Below are positions 49,488 through 59,791 of a DNA stretch of 64,000 nt, in pieces. Positions within the stretch are counted from its first letter, which is position 1; each line of letters starts with the position of its first letter. The notes below the pieces were generated by a model, which was given only the letters and a program-made list of their open reading frames with translations, did no database searches and was not told the DNA's origin. The stretch is from Phymatolithon calcareum (lineage: Eukaryota; Rhodophyta; Florideophyceae; Hapalidiales), in NCBI GenBank assembly GCA_977006965.1, contig OZ345373.1, positions 1-64,000 on the forward strand. The letters are read 5' to 3'. The translations under genes were made by a program, and so were the position numbers.

Positions 49488-50432
49488 ATCTGGTTTCTGG
49501 GAGCTGCGGGCAATAGAGAAAAGCACAATTGTAATTTTTAGTTCTCAAACCGATGAAACAATTCTGAATTGCGCGAGCCAATGAAATTCAAATAAATCGA
49601 GTGAGTTAATCATAACAGCTACGTAACTTTTCAGATTTTTTTCTTTTTAATTGGAGTAAATTTTACTTTTGGAAAGCCCTCAGTCAAGCTCTTGGAGCCC
49701 ATCGGAGCGGCTTTGCAACTTGGTTATCATCAATTATGTTTCTTGAAAATAATTACCATATAAATCCGAGTTCAAAGTGATAGTGGACCAGTTCATTGCG
49801 TTCAGTTCCCGTTCTGTTTCTTCTCTCTCCACCTTGTGTAACTTTTCAGATGGCCGTTTTCCAGAAACAACGCTTGGAGCAAGCCCAACGTTCACAACGG
49901 CACAAAAACAAGCATTGATATATCGTTAGATTTAGCTACTTTCATATATTTTGGGAAATAAATCTGAATAAAGCTACATTCAGTTGCCAAAACAAGCTTG
50001 GTTTGGGCTGACAACCGTAAGTACTTTTTGAGATACAGTTGCTCAAAGTTGCCCAAAATGCCGTTTTTCGGCCAAGATACCGTTTTCTAGAGGGGCAACT
50101 GAAGCAAACTAATCAGTGTTGTCTCAAAATTTTGCCACAGCTGAACATGCTACAGTGTTTTGATATAAACGTTGGCCATTGTTACTGAGTTCTAAATCAG
50201 GAAGGCTCTCTACGGCCTTCCTTCTTTTTGAAAAAGGCATGCCGAAACGCGATATTCAAGAAAACGGCATTAAAAACAAAACCTGAATGCCGCTTACGAG
50301 ACTTCGAAATTTCAAAATGTAGCAGTCGAACCAGCACTGTAATTCTCTAGATCAGAATTGGTTCATCGGTTTGAGAACTAAATATTAAAATTGTGCTTTT
50401 CTCCATTTTCCCGCAGCTCCCAGATTTATTTT
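49488..50432. mobile_element. Inverted-repeat-bounded segment (~85-bp ends)
   Basis: The interval 49488-49573 (CTGGGAGCTGCGGG, GAAAAGCACAATT, TTAGTTCTCAAACCGATGAA) is repeated in inverse at 50347-50432 with few differences. The interior has no gene but has a hairpin (GGAAGGC...GCCTTCC near 50200) and a family E tail. It may be a non-autonomous DNA transposon. Target duplications were not found. Confidence 0.5.
49637..49837 (-). mobile_element. 201-bp retroposed tail, family E, 14-bp target duplication
   Basis: The insertion starts with T-rich sequence and matches the last 200 bp of the element at 54750-55260 in reverse. GTAACTTTTCAGAT flanks it at 49623-49636 and 49838-49851. It lies within the inverted-repeat segment 49488-50432. 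Confidence 0.93.
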
Positions 50433-50681
50433 TCTGATTCGAGTCCGTAGTACTGTTGTGTTTATGCAAAGTTCGGTTCTCATACGCTTGCTTTCCTCCC
50501 CTCTTACTTTCCCATGGTTGTGGCTTCTGAACACATAATCCCGAAGTCTTGCGTTCCGGCACGGCAACGCGATGGTAACGAAATGCATGAGATTCATCTC
50601 AATCGAGTTTCAACACAAACTTGGCGTCCTGAAGAAAGCAGGTAGGATCACTGCACAACGATTCTTCCAGCGGATCGCGGC

Positions 50682-51640
50682 CTAGGCTCTCCTATCTTCA
50701 TCAATAAGCACTCGTAATGCGGCCTTAAAATGCGCCGTTGTTTTGGAATCGATATTCTCCTGCGATATCGGTTTATCAAAACCGAAGTCATCACCCCCCA
50801 ACCGGTTGGCAACCACAATCCAGTAACGATCCCACCAAACTCTCGTGAACGGACCATCTCTAATCACAGCTGCAATCGCCGCATAAGTTTCATGCTCGCC
50901 AGCTCTGTGCGTCAGGCTCCGAACGATGAGGAATAGAAGTGCCAAAGTTTTCGTGGTTGTCAGCTTCGCTGGCCGCCATATGATGGTCTCTTGTCGTCAT
51001 TGTCGTATTCGACCTTCATTCCCTTCGCGTCCATAAGCAAGCTTGCCACATTATATCGATAACCCGTTCGAATCGACCCTGCCAGTTCATGCCAATATAA
51101 TGCAACCACAGTTTTGCACGAAGGTCTGTGTGCCCGCGTTCGCTAGACTCGACATATGCTTCGACAACGCCGCGTGTGGAAAGGCGGAATCTCTGGCAAA
51201 ACTTACCGTACATGCTGCGTGCCATAAGACTGTCACTTATAGTACCGCCCTGCTGCAAAATGTCTGCAATGTCGAGTATCCTTGTACAGTCATGCTCATG
51301 CTTGATTTCTGGCATTGGGTTTGCGTGAAGTGCGAATCTGCGCCCTGTCCAGAGCCGCGAATTAATGTCTATAGATTAAATTATCCTCCGCCCAAAGTAC
51401 GTATTTTTCGGAATAGAGGACGGTTGCAAACTTTGGCTCATAATCCAAAGCGATCCCAATTCAAGCGCATGTTCATCGGAGCTTTGAGCCACCGCCGTAG
51501 CGTGTCCACGCAAGACTTCGATATGTCTTGCCAATCGCCCACTTGCTTTCAATGCTGCGATAGGATGCTCCGGAAGAGTGCCATCTGTGTGATATACAAT
51601 AACGGACACGGCGATTCCGCGCTGTCCAAACTTAAAGCTT
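50682..51640 (-). pseudogene. Decayed transposase-like gene
   Basis: Minus-strand frames at 51315-51016 and 50945-50682 read as one protein with shifts near 51030 and 50965. The first holds DSLMARSMYGKFCQRFRLST, then RAKLWLHYIGMNWQGRFER. The second holds VIRDGPFTRVWWDRYW and FGFDKPISQENIDSKTTAHF. The RFRLS context recalls Harbinger-type transposases, but I cannot assign it firmly. An upstream frame (51609-51376) may be the N-terminus. The long plus-strand frame at 51043-51642 is antisense to this gene. It ends where the inverted duplication begins. Confidence 0.4.
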
Positions 51641-51644
51641 GATT

Positions 51645-53315
51645 CGTTTTTAGGAAGTTCAAAAGGTCATTGTCTCGCGTGGAGGCGAAACGTTCGACGC
51701 CTTATCTTCTATTACGGCATGCTCTCATCTTTAACACAGAGAGCTGGTTGACGAAGTTTTGAAGCACATTTAAACATTCAAATTTGTCGCAACACTTCCA
51801 TAAAACGTTATGATCATGGACGGATATCGCCTTGAGTCAAAGAGGAATAGGAAGATACCATATGACAAGACAATGGAATTGCCTGCAAACCTTAAGACAA
51901 GGAGACTGTGGAACAGAACCTCTCAGGATATGAAGTCCGAAAGGAAAATAAGAAATGCGACAGGGAAAGCCTAGGACTAGATATTGATATTCAGCAAGAA
52001 ACTCATGGAGAGCTTGAAAACTCGATGATCAATTGGGAAAGACCTCTCGAAGAGTAGGTTCTGTACCTTTCTGAATTCTATCTCTGCAGAGGATGAATAA
52101 AGGGAAAAAATAGACGTTGAGGTTCTTCTTCTCGAGCGGGACGGCACGCAGTCAGCTGAATTGGATATATGGACCGACGGCAGCGTTGGAGAAATTCCCT
52201 CTATATTTGTCCGCGATCTTCAACACGACGATGAAGTTTCTGTTAAATGGGATGAAGGCTGGTACAGTGCGAAGCTTGAAATATTCCGCGAACAACGCCA
52301 TCAGGAAAACGGAGCGATGCTGAAATTTATGACTCAGCACGGCAAACCACCGGACATTATTCTTTCATATGACGACGGTGACGAACATGCGTTTGCCTCA
52401 AGCCCGACAGCGTCGAAGCAGCGTGCGATTCTTTGCGATGAGGATAAAGACACTCTCGACATGTACAGAAACGTCCCAGACAATGTCGGGGGTACGGGGA
52501 TTTGCCGACGCGCGGAAATGAAACGGTGAAGGAACTGGTGCTCCCCACCGGACGTGTCGGATCTTCATACGACGCGGAGGTTTTTGCCGCAGGTCATGCC
52601 TTCCAAGAAGCGTTGAAGCTATCCTTTGCACCTGGAAACACTATAAGATGGTTAATCAACTGCAGGAGCTGCATCGATGCTATTAACGGATACCCGCGAA
52701 GGTATGGGGAAATGATACGGAAACTTTGGAGCCTTATAGAGGAATTGATGTCCAAGGAGATTTTCGTTGAAGGCATTTGGATATCAAGTCACTGCGGATT
52801 TCCAAGAAATGATGCGGTCGACGAATTAACAAGAAGGGCTATTTGCGAATCAAGCCTATTGGATGATCAGAGGGTTCCTTTGACACTGGAGGCAGCGCGA
52901 TCAATCATTAGGCCTTCCTCACGAGCCGAAACTATCGTCGATCGGACTCTTCCCCGAGAGCTGCCCATATCGCGCAGAGGGGCAGAAGTGATCTTACACC
53001 AGCTGACTGGAGACTGGCCCCGTATGGTGGCCGTGTTTAGCCTTGGCGACAAAAGGTTGTATGACCCAATGTGCAAAACCTGTAACTCTGGTTGCAAGGA
53101 AACTGCCGAGCACCTGACGCTAATGTGCGGTGGACGCTCCGTCTCCAGGCGTAAGTTTATTGGTAGAGTGGGTACAAAAATCGTAGAAGAGCTATGTCAC
53201 GAGTGACCATTAGCAATACTCAAATGTCTGAAAAATGAAAAGCTGTTACAGAACAGCTTTATGAGCGTACCTCAGTGTGGGCGATCTTTCCGCAATAAAG
53301 AAAGAAAGAAAATCG
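51645..53315 (+). mobile_element. Family D non-LTR element, right-arm copy
   Basis: The element comprises a linker region, an RNase H with a large internal insertion, a zinc-knuckle tail, and a 3' end AATAAAGAAAGAAAGAAA at about 53295-53312. The RT palm is not present upstream within the arm, so the copy is 5'-truncated or the arm cuts it. It contains the uninterrupted target sites for the left-arm family C, family E and piggyBac insertions. Confidence 0.8.
52161..53206 (+). pseudogene. Family D RNase H with insertion domain and zinc knuckle
   Basis: The protein starts with LDIWTDGSVG, the first strand of RNase H with its catalytic Asp. About 95 residues follow that are not part of a normal RNase H, including PDIILSYDDGDEHAFASS and RAILCDEDKDTLDMYRNVP. 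The fold then resumes with VGGTGI, YDAEVFAAGHAF (Glu), TIRWLINCRSCIDAI and IWISSHCGFPRNDAVDEL. One T is missing at about 52500 relative to the left arm, shifting the frame into the second open frame (52502-53206). The tail has YDPMCKTCNSGCKETAEHLT, a C-x2-C-x-H zinc motif. A stop ends it at 53206. Confidence 0.85.
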
Positions 53316-53439
53316 ATGATGGTCTGTTTAAATAGCCAGATGCAAAAGTTGTAATTGATCAAACGAAACAAGGGGTTATTACAAGAAGACCAAACAACGA
53401 ACCTGAGTGGGTATTAGATAATGTGCGCTTCAAGAAGCC

Positions 53440-53577
53440 CTCAAATGGAGAGAAAATCGAATCAAGGAAATGTTAGGAAAATAGAATGCGGTAAGTTAGA
53501 AGTAATTGAAAAGCTCCTCTGTTACTCACAGTGAGGTCTTGGGCGCTTTTAAAATAAATCAGCATGTGTCCCCTTCA
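53440..53577 (+). mobile_element. Truncated family C tail, right-arm copy
   Basis: This is the counterpart of 14178-14317 in inverse: CAAATGGAGAGAAAATCGA, GTTACTCACAGTGAGG and GCTTTTAAAATAAATCAGC. It is flanked by AGAAGCCCT-like and AGGAAGCCTTGG repeats. It is shared by both arms and therefore old. Confidence 0.7.
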
Positions 53578-54440
53578 GGAAGCCTTGGCTGTGGGGCATC
53601 TGAAGCCATACGGATATCGCATCGGTACAATGGTTTAAATTTGCAAATTGTTGCGCACAAAGTTCTATCGCATGCAGTGATATCTGAGGTGACAACCTGA
53701 AGCAATGACGCTTCTTTGCAAAACCAGCTCGCCCGTATTGTGACTGAAGATGAGAGCTGCTCCACCACTTTGGCTGTACACTCTATGAGTTTCTGGATTT
53801 GAAAGGCTAGAGAATTCTTGATACTCGTGCTTGGCGAGCTCTTTGTTCATATGCACTGGAATTTCTTGGTAGGCGAGTTGTCCCTCTCAGTTCCCGGGTG
53901 CAGTGTGTGTGCGTATGCGCAGATTGGAGATACCGGCTTCTTCGCGTGAAGGGAAAGATTTCGTTAAAGAAACAAGTATGAGAAACGGAACGAGAGCTCC
54001 ATTGTGCCAACCAGCCCCGGAATCACTCATTGAAGACTTGTCCGACCTAATCCTACGAAATTTTTTTTAAAAAGTTCAAAACCAACAATATGTCAGCGTG
54101 CTAGGAGCATTTGGGATTACAACATTCGTGCGTACAGTGTGTGCTTGTGGGCTAGCCTCTTATAGTAGATGGCATATCGCTTGCAGTACGAGCCATATTT
54201 CCCAGGGTATAGGTGCTTGCGGGTGTCACGAATTCGAGGTCTGGGATGATCACCGTCGAGAAGACGAGAAACAACGGGTCTCAAGTGGCTCCGTAATGCA
54301 CACGGCCGCCTGTTTCTCATAACAAGACAGTAAATTCGGAGGAAGACTAAATGGCTCTGGATGAGCGCCGCTTCATACTCGAGCGACGATGACCAGATTC
54401 GGAGTCGTAAAAATGCGACAGCATTCGAGCACAGCATTGT
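53578..54440 (-). pseudogene. Decayed block with possible RNase H fragment (right arm)
   Basis: This block mirrors 13290-14177. The minus strand gives MNKELAKHEYQEF and the GGAALIFSHNTGELVLQ segment in one frame, and a second frame (54117-54437) with HLYPGKYGSYCKRYAIYYKR. A T-run at 54060-54068 shifts the opposite-strand frame relative to the left arm. The assignment to a LINE RNase H is tentative. Confidence 0.35.
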
Positions 54441-54735
54441 GTCGGAAGGCAGTCGGAATAAGAATCATCAAGTCTTGGTCGGCTCAGTGCTCCTTCCGGG
54501 AGCACACGGAGAGAAGTGCCCAGTCCCCGTTTGGGAAACCATCGGTCATTACTGATCACTAAGATTAACTGGTGCGTGACGACATTCTTGAATAGCACGT
54601 GGACTTTCGCGAGGTTCTACAACGCTGAGCGCGCGAAAGGTAATAAACTCTCTTATGTTCTGAACTGTTCATTGCCGTTTTGCGACAGAGGGGACAAATT
54701 GTTGTAATAGCTCTATCAAAGCATATAATAACTGC
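54441..54735. other. Right-arm-specific segment
   Basis: From about 54490 the sequence has no counterpart in the left arm until about 55350. The first part precedes the LINE insertion and has no recognised gene. Confidence 0.35.
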
Positions 54736-54749
54736 AGTACCACGCACAT

Positions 54750-55260
54750 ACGCCGAAGAGACTATGGCCCTTCTTGAACAGGGTGTGACCCCCCGGGAAC
54801 TGAAAAAAACGCTTATGCATCGGGCCGGAGAAAGACTGGAAGTTGGTAGGAAAAGAAGAATACCCTTCGATAATCCTGCTGAAATTCCAGCAATTCTCCG
54901 CTTCCACAGAGCACGACACCGGAATCAGGCGGTAAAATGGGCATGCGGACGATTTCCCCTCATAAGCACCACCCTACTAGAGAACAGATTTGGGGTCAAA
55001 ATCCCAGCACACATGAAGACCCTGGAGCAAAACCTGAAGAAGACACAATGAAACAAGGTAGCGAGAGAAGAAACAGAACGGACACTGGACGCAATGAACT
55101 GGTCCACTATCACATTGAACTCGGAGTTATATGGTGATTAGTTTCAAGAAACATAATTGATAATAACCAAGTTGCAAAGAGCTCCGATGGGCTCCAAGAG
55201 CATTACTTAGGGCTTTCCAAAAGTAAAATTTACTCCAATTAAAAAAAACAAAAACAAAAA
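54750..55260 (+). mobile_element. Family E non-LTR, 511-bp 5'-truncated copy, 14-bp target duplication
   Basis: AGTACCACGCACAT flanks the insertion at 54736-54749 and 55261-55274. The insertion starts inside the C-terminal coding region and ends ACTCCAATTAAAAAAAACAA. It is the longest copy of the tail that also occurs at 11539, 23167 and 49637. Its protein end and 3' end are similar to family A, so E is a sister subfamily. Confidence 0.95.
54751..55051 (+). pseudogene. C-terminal fragment of the family E ORF2
   Basis: About 100 codons read YAEETMALLEQGVTPRELKK, then RKRRIPFDNPAEIPAILRFH and KWACGRFPLISTTLL. They align with the last 130 residues of the family A protein (RKRRIPYDLPEF, KWAFGRFPPLSTSLL). 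The frame is intact to its stop at 55051 but lacks everything upstream. Confidence 0.85.
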
Positions 55261-55274
55261 AGTACCACGCACAT

Positions 55275-55980
55275 GGACGAGACGCCTTGCTAGATGCGAT
55301 CGATGTTCCGGCGGATGAGAAAAATGAAACCGGTATGGCTGCCGCCAGAAAGAAGAGCATCGTCGTCGCCAGGTTGCGCAACTGGAACATTGTACCGTAT
55401 GTTGCTGAGGCCTGACTTCAGAGTGTTGCTGTTTCTTCGAGGAAATAAACTTCGGCGAACTTGCTCAGAAAATTGAGTTGGTTAGTTCAGGGGAAGGTAA
55501 CTTTCCCCTGGTTAGTTGAAATGCATATTGAGGAGCTTTTGCTTCTAGTTTGGTAGCACACAGCAAGGGGTTCAACTGAGTGCTTTTCGAGGCCCTTCTA
55601 CGGCATACACATATATAAAAGGAGAGCACACGATGAAATTCTGGCCATGTTTCAAGCAGTCAACACCAATGTACCCTGATTCAATTTTGCTCAACAATCG
55701 CATCCTGAGTCACGGTAAGCTGAATCAGTTTGAAACGGTATAGTAGAGTATTTTCCCTCCTCGAGGCCCGCTTAAGGACCAGAGGTAGGTGTTGGTACCC
55801 TACTATACTGGGTCGCAACTTTTCGCTGCATATCACTCTAGCCACAAGTCTGGAAATTGCAAAGTTACCCCAAGCGTCTGCTGATGCGTTGGTAACTTTT
55901 GAATAAAAATCTTCACTTCTTCTATATATATATATCGTATTACTTCCAATACGTTGTTCTCATGAAAGACTATCTTTCGT
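55275..55980. other. Shared AT-rich non-coding block (right arm)
   Basis: From about 55350 this is the inverse of 12651-13260. An ATATATATATATCG stretch lies near 55923-55936. No gene is established. Confidence 0.4.
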
Positions 55981-55984
55981 GTCG

Positions 55985-56706
55985 TCAGGTAGATAGCTCT
56001 TTTTTCATCGACGAAGACACAGGGGGCAGCACCTTACCATCCTTCACATCTAAACAGTTCCCCTTATAGGCAGGGCTCCCACCGATATAATTGCGAACTT
56101 TGGAAGAGAAGGAACAATACGCAATGTGTGCATTTGTAGAACGCTTGATGCAATATGGACTGCAATACAATATCACCGAGCAATTTGGATTGCAATGCAC
56201 GTTTTGACGCCTGAAACAACCATCCATCCACTACAACACCCAGTCATCAATACAATCTATTTCGAACGGTGCTACGACCCAACTGGTTCTACTAGAGCAA
56301 ATGAGCTTGCATACGCTCTTCAGCTCGTTTTCCTCTGGCAACGATGACAGCCTCGCTGAACAACTGGGAGTCCTAGAATCTCTCATTCATACGGAGACGT
56401 TCCGCTTTACGGCTGAGCTTGTTGGGTTACGAGTAGTGGTAACGGTACGGACCGCGCCAAGATGGTCTTCTACCTCGGCTTTGAATTTCTGCTTGTTAAC
56501 TTTCAGGATCTTGTATCTCCCTTTCACAATGACATGACGAGGCGCCACCGGATAGGAATGCACAGTCTAACGCATGTCAGAACGTTAGCCGTCTGATAGC
56601 CTTCAAGAACAAGCATGGAGCAGACACTGTCTTTCTGCTTAAACGAAAACGAAGAAGCAATTAATCGAGACTGTTTTTGATGATCTACATATAGATAAAC
56701 CCCCAA
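55985..56706 (-). other. Degenerate coding-like block (right arm)
   Basis: This is the inverse of 11931-12650, with minus-strand frames at 55985-56227 (cysteine-rich, NCNPNCSVILYCSPYC) and 56524-56706. The plus-strand frame at 56301-56537 is antisense to the HVIVKGRYKILKVN reading. I cannot assign it. Confidence 0.3.
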
Positions 56707-56714
56707 AAGAGTCG

Positions 56715-56900
56715 ATGCTTGCTGGTGGTATCAAGAATGTACAAAGTGATGAATGCCGTCTACGGCAAGTGAAAAAAATGGTTTACGCCGTAGTTAAGAA
56801 ATTCATCGGCTGCACATTATTCGGTGAAGCAGATACCTCCAATTTTGAAGAGTTTACAACGCGAAGGATAAATGACAACTGTATCGCGAAATTAATGTAA
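56715..56900 (+). CDS. Conserved 61-codon hypothetical frame (right arm copy)
   Basis: The ATG gives MLAGGIKNVQSDECRL; an open frame extends upstream to about 56643 without ATG. It mirrors 11737-11922. Substitutions such as Leu/Met, Cys/Gly and Gln/Glu separate the arms. It may be part of a larger decayed protein. Confidence 0.3.
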   Translation: MLAGGIKNVQSDECRLRQVKKMVYAVVKKFIGCTLFGEADTSNFEEFTTRRINDNCIAKLM

Positions 56901-56918
56901 TTAGCTTGCTCAGGATGG

Positions 56919-57270
56919 ATGGATGGATGGATGTAACTGGGTTTAATTGAAGCTCTCGATGTCTAATTAGCACCTGAGAGACTTGTCATAGCGCTATTTG
57001 TACTTGCTTACGTTTCTATTTATTAGGGGCAAAGTTTTTGGATTGTGTCTATCGCGATTTCCAATCTAGTTTTTCTTGTTTTGAAATGAGGCGTCTTGCC
57101 ATGAGGTTCGACATTTCCGATAAGGCATGATTTAGCTCAGCGTCTTCCTTGCGCTTTTTCTCTTGCTGCGGGTATTGGAAACGATGGAATAGCCAATGTG
57201 CGGAAAGAAGCCTGTGATTGGTTTTGTCTAGGCTAAGGAACGGGGGCAGCTCTTTTCGAATGGGAGGGGG
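56919..57270 (-). mobile_element. Family F 5'-truncated copy with (GGAT)n end, right arm only
   Basis: The left arm reads straight across this site (CTAATTAC...CTCTCAGGTAACC). Here about 350 bp is inserted, beginning ATGGATGGATGGATG, the complement of the (CATC)n tail. It matches the C-terminal and 3' regions of family F (TAGCACCTGAGAGACTTGTC). A decayed duplication (TTGCTCAGG and TTTCTCAGG) borders it. Confidence 0.75.
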
Positions 57271-57389
57271 AGGGCTAAATTTCTCAGGTAACCCTACAAC
57301 CTGATGAAAAAGCTAGAGTGTGCTTGCATCCATATGACGCATTGCCCAGTTCAGAACTCCATTCGTACACTATGCAGTTTCAAATGCGA

Positions 57390-57735
57390 ATATCACTCTG
57401 TACGAGCATCGTGCACTTGGAGTGGTTAAGAAGGGAGTCGGCATACATAAATGCATCCAGGTATACAAAGCGTTAAGTCCGCAACGTTGGGAGTACGCTA
57501 TGCACCTAACGCCGTGGACACAAAACGTTCAGAACGCCGTCCAGGAAGTTTAACAAATATTTTTCATGCAAATCTTCGGGCCACTGGCTCGAGGAAAGAC
57601 GGAGAGACTCCGTCTCCATGTCGAATCTAAGCTGCTATCCATGGAAAGAAACGTTTGAGGCGATGAAGCGCATAATAGCGAAACCAGTCTGCAGCAGAAT
57701 TTCGATCAACATTCCTAAGAATGGAAGGAAGAAAG
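57390..57735 (+). pseudogene. Family A-like RT thumb fragment (right arm)
   Basis: Read on the plus strand, IHKCIQVYKALSPQRWEYAM and HLTPWTQNVQNAVQEV, then FFMQIFGPLARGKTERLRL, correspond to the thumb region of family A. In-frame stops are present. It mirrors 11169-11530. Confidence 0.65.
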
Positions 57736-59000
57736 GATGGATGGATGTGAGTTTTCTTCCAGCTCTCGTTGTCTATTTAGCACCTCAGAGGCTTATCATA
57801 GCGCTATATCGCGTTGCCTACATTTCTAATTCGTGTTCTTTGGGGTAGGTCTCCTGGATTGCGTCGACGTCGATTTGCAATCTTGTTTCTTCTTTCACTG
57901 AGAGGGATTGTTTAACCATGAGAATAGACATCTCGTTTAGCGCGTGATCGAGTGCGTAGTCTTCTGATCTTTTGTTCTCTTAGTGCGGGTATGGGAAGCG
58001 ATGTGATAACCAGTGGGTGCACAGAAGCTTGTACTTCACCTTTTTGAGACGCAGGAAGGGTGGAAGTTTGTTCTGTAGGGCGTCTGCCTTCGCTGCTAAG
58101 CCATAGTGAAGGCAGTCAGCGTTTCCACTCTTCTCTTTCCGTTCCAGGGTTCTTTTCCTTACGTTAGTTTCGGCGTCGACATTTCTTGCTAACGATTTCA
58201 TCGCAATGCATAGAAGAGCTTTAAGGGGCACGTCGTTGGACTCGTTGATTATATCCGGGCATATTTGGCCTTTGCAAAGTCCCATGACGTATTTTCTTCG
58301 CTGTTTCTGAGTGCTGATGAAGTTGGGGCTGAGGTGAGCTTGTCGAAAATGAGTCGAATCGATTTGACAGATGCCTCTGATTCTTGATTGCATGCTTTTG
58401 CACCAAGAACCGAAAAGTCTCGAGAAAAGCTTTCCTTCGAGAGCGAGCTATGCTTCGTGAATGCGATGTCTCACCTCCATGAGCGGGAGTACGTAGGTAG
58501 AGCGTGAGAGTTCGCGAGCGTGGAGGCTGATGTTTGCTAGGATTGTCAGCCTATGGATGGCGGCATCGAATCTGAAGATTGTAGATGGTTCTGTGACACC
58601 ATGAGAGAAAATAGAAACTCCGAAGTACGACGTCTCGGCTACGCTTTCAATCTCTCTGTTCGGGAGTGTGAATGTGAATGGGCGGTCTGTGTCTTGTGCT
58701 TCAGGAGAAAATATACTGCTCTTCCCCGCTTTCGTGTTCCACGTCATCCCAGTGGCCGGTGTGCAGTCTGTAACAATGTCAAGGAGCGTTTCCTATACCT
58801 CTGGGCAAAATGCACGAAGGATGACGTCGTCGGGCAGAAACGTTGAGGGGACTTCTTAGCTTTCGGGGCGGATTCTCGACAGACCTTCTGTGAGGACGTC
58901 TATGAATATGTTGTGGAGAACTGGGGGATATTTGATGATTTCACGGTGGTCAAGTGCCACTCAAGGCGGCCGAGATCATCCCATTTTTCGGATTGCGATC
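57735..59000 (-). pseudogene. Family F non-LTR reverse transcriptase, right-arm copy
   Basis: On the minus strand it reads from RT motif B remains near 58930 through PDDVILRAF (C) and MTWNTKAGKSSIFSPEAQDT (thumb, frame 58747-58448). Then comes a 137-codon frame (58393-57980) with CQIDSTHFRQAHLSPN, KSLARNVDAETNVRKR and LPPFLRLKKVKYKLLCTHWL. It ends near KQSLSVKEETRLQIDV, and the terminal repeat GGATGGATGGATG is at 57735-57747. It lacks the 40-nt RLYKALVPAT segment that the left copy has. Nonsense codons make it inactive. Confidence 0.75.
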
Positions 59001-59179
59001 TAGGCCTATGTTGGGCCGTCTTGGATTGGCATTCTATCTGGTCAACTTATGTAGATATCCATTACCTACCCATTGTAACCCATCTATACTCTAGAGTGTA
59101 CTCTAAGATTAGTACTTACGATTCTTTGGCAGATCACAAAGAAAAGGGAGATATCGCCATCTATCAAAGATGAATGTCT

Positions 59180-59600
59180 GAACTCTCAATTCCATAACAC
59201 TTTAAACCCTCGCGTACTAAACATCCATTACTCGCCAACTCTGAACGGAATTGGACATCCTACTTTTTTGAATATATTCTGTACATTTTCGTTTTTAAAA
59301 TGGTTGAAAAAGAGTCCATTTCGGGTGTTGGAAGCCACATTCAAAGTATTCACTACAGTTGCACTATTCTAACGTACTTCTTCAGTAGCCCTGCAACGCA
59401 AGCAAGAAACAAAGATTCCAAACTCGATGACGCTCTCACAGATATTTCAAGCATAATAACCAAGCAATCTCTTTCCGATATTCAAAACGAGATGCTGGAA
59501 ATGGCAATTGATACTGTCCAAAGAAATTATCCAAAGTCAACTACTGAAATCGTAAGCGATGTATTGTAGCGAATAAAAAGTCTCTCAGGTGCAATTATAG
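59180..59600 (+). pseudogene. Family F C-terminal fragment (right arm)
   Basis: An 89-codon frame (59300-59569) ends LSDIQNEMLEMAIDTVQRNY and resembles the end of the F protein. The 3' side AAAAAGTCTCTCAGGTGC carries the conserved F word in inverse. It mirrors 4640-4970, where the frame is broken. Strand-opposed to the larger F copy, it is a separate old insertion. Confidence 0.5.
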
Positions 59601-59791
59601 TTGACAAAGGGAGTTACAACTAAACAGACATCCAATCCAATCCTTAAGGTCCTAGCTATGATATGCGACCAGCACTTTTGTTTCTCGTGCGTTGGGAAAA
59701 AAGCATGTCCAGGAATTGCTGTGAAGAATACTTCCAGCATGATATGAGAACCCCATAGTGTGGCCCACATGCGGCTACGCCACCGCGAAAG

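Noticed and set aside
51043-51642. 199-codon plus-strand frame as a cysteine-rich gene
   Set aside because: It is antisense to a more protein-like minus-strand reading and starts without supporting signals.
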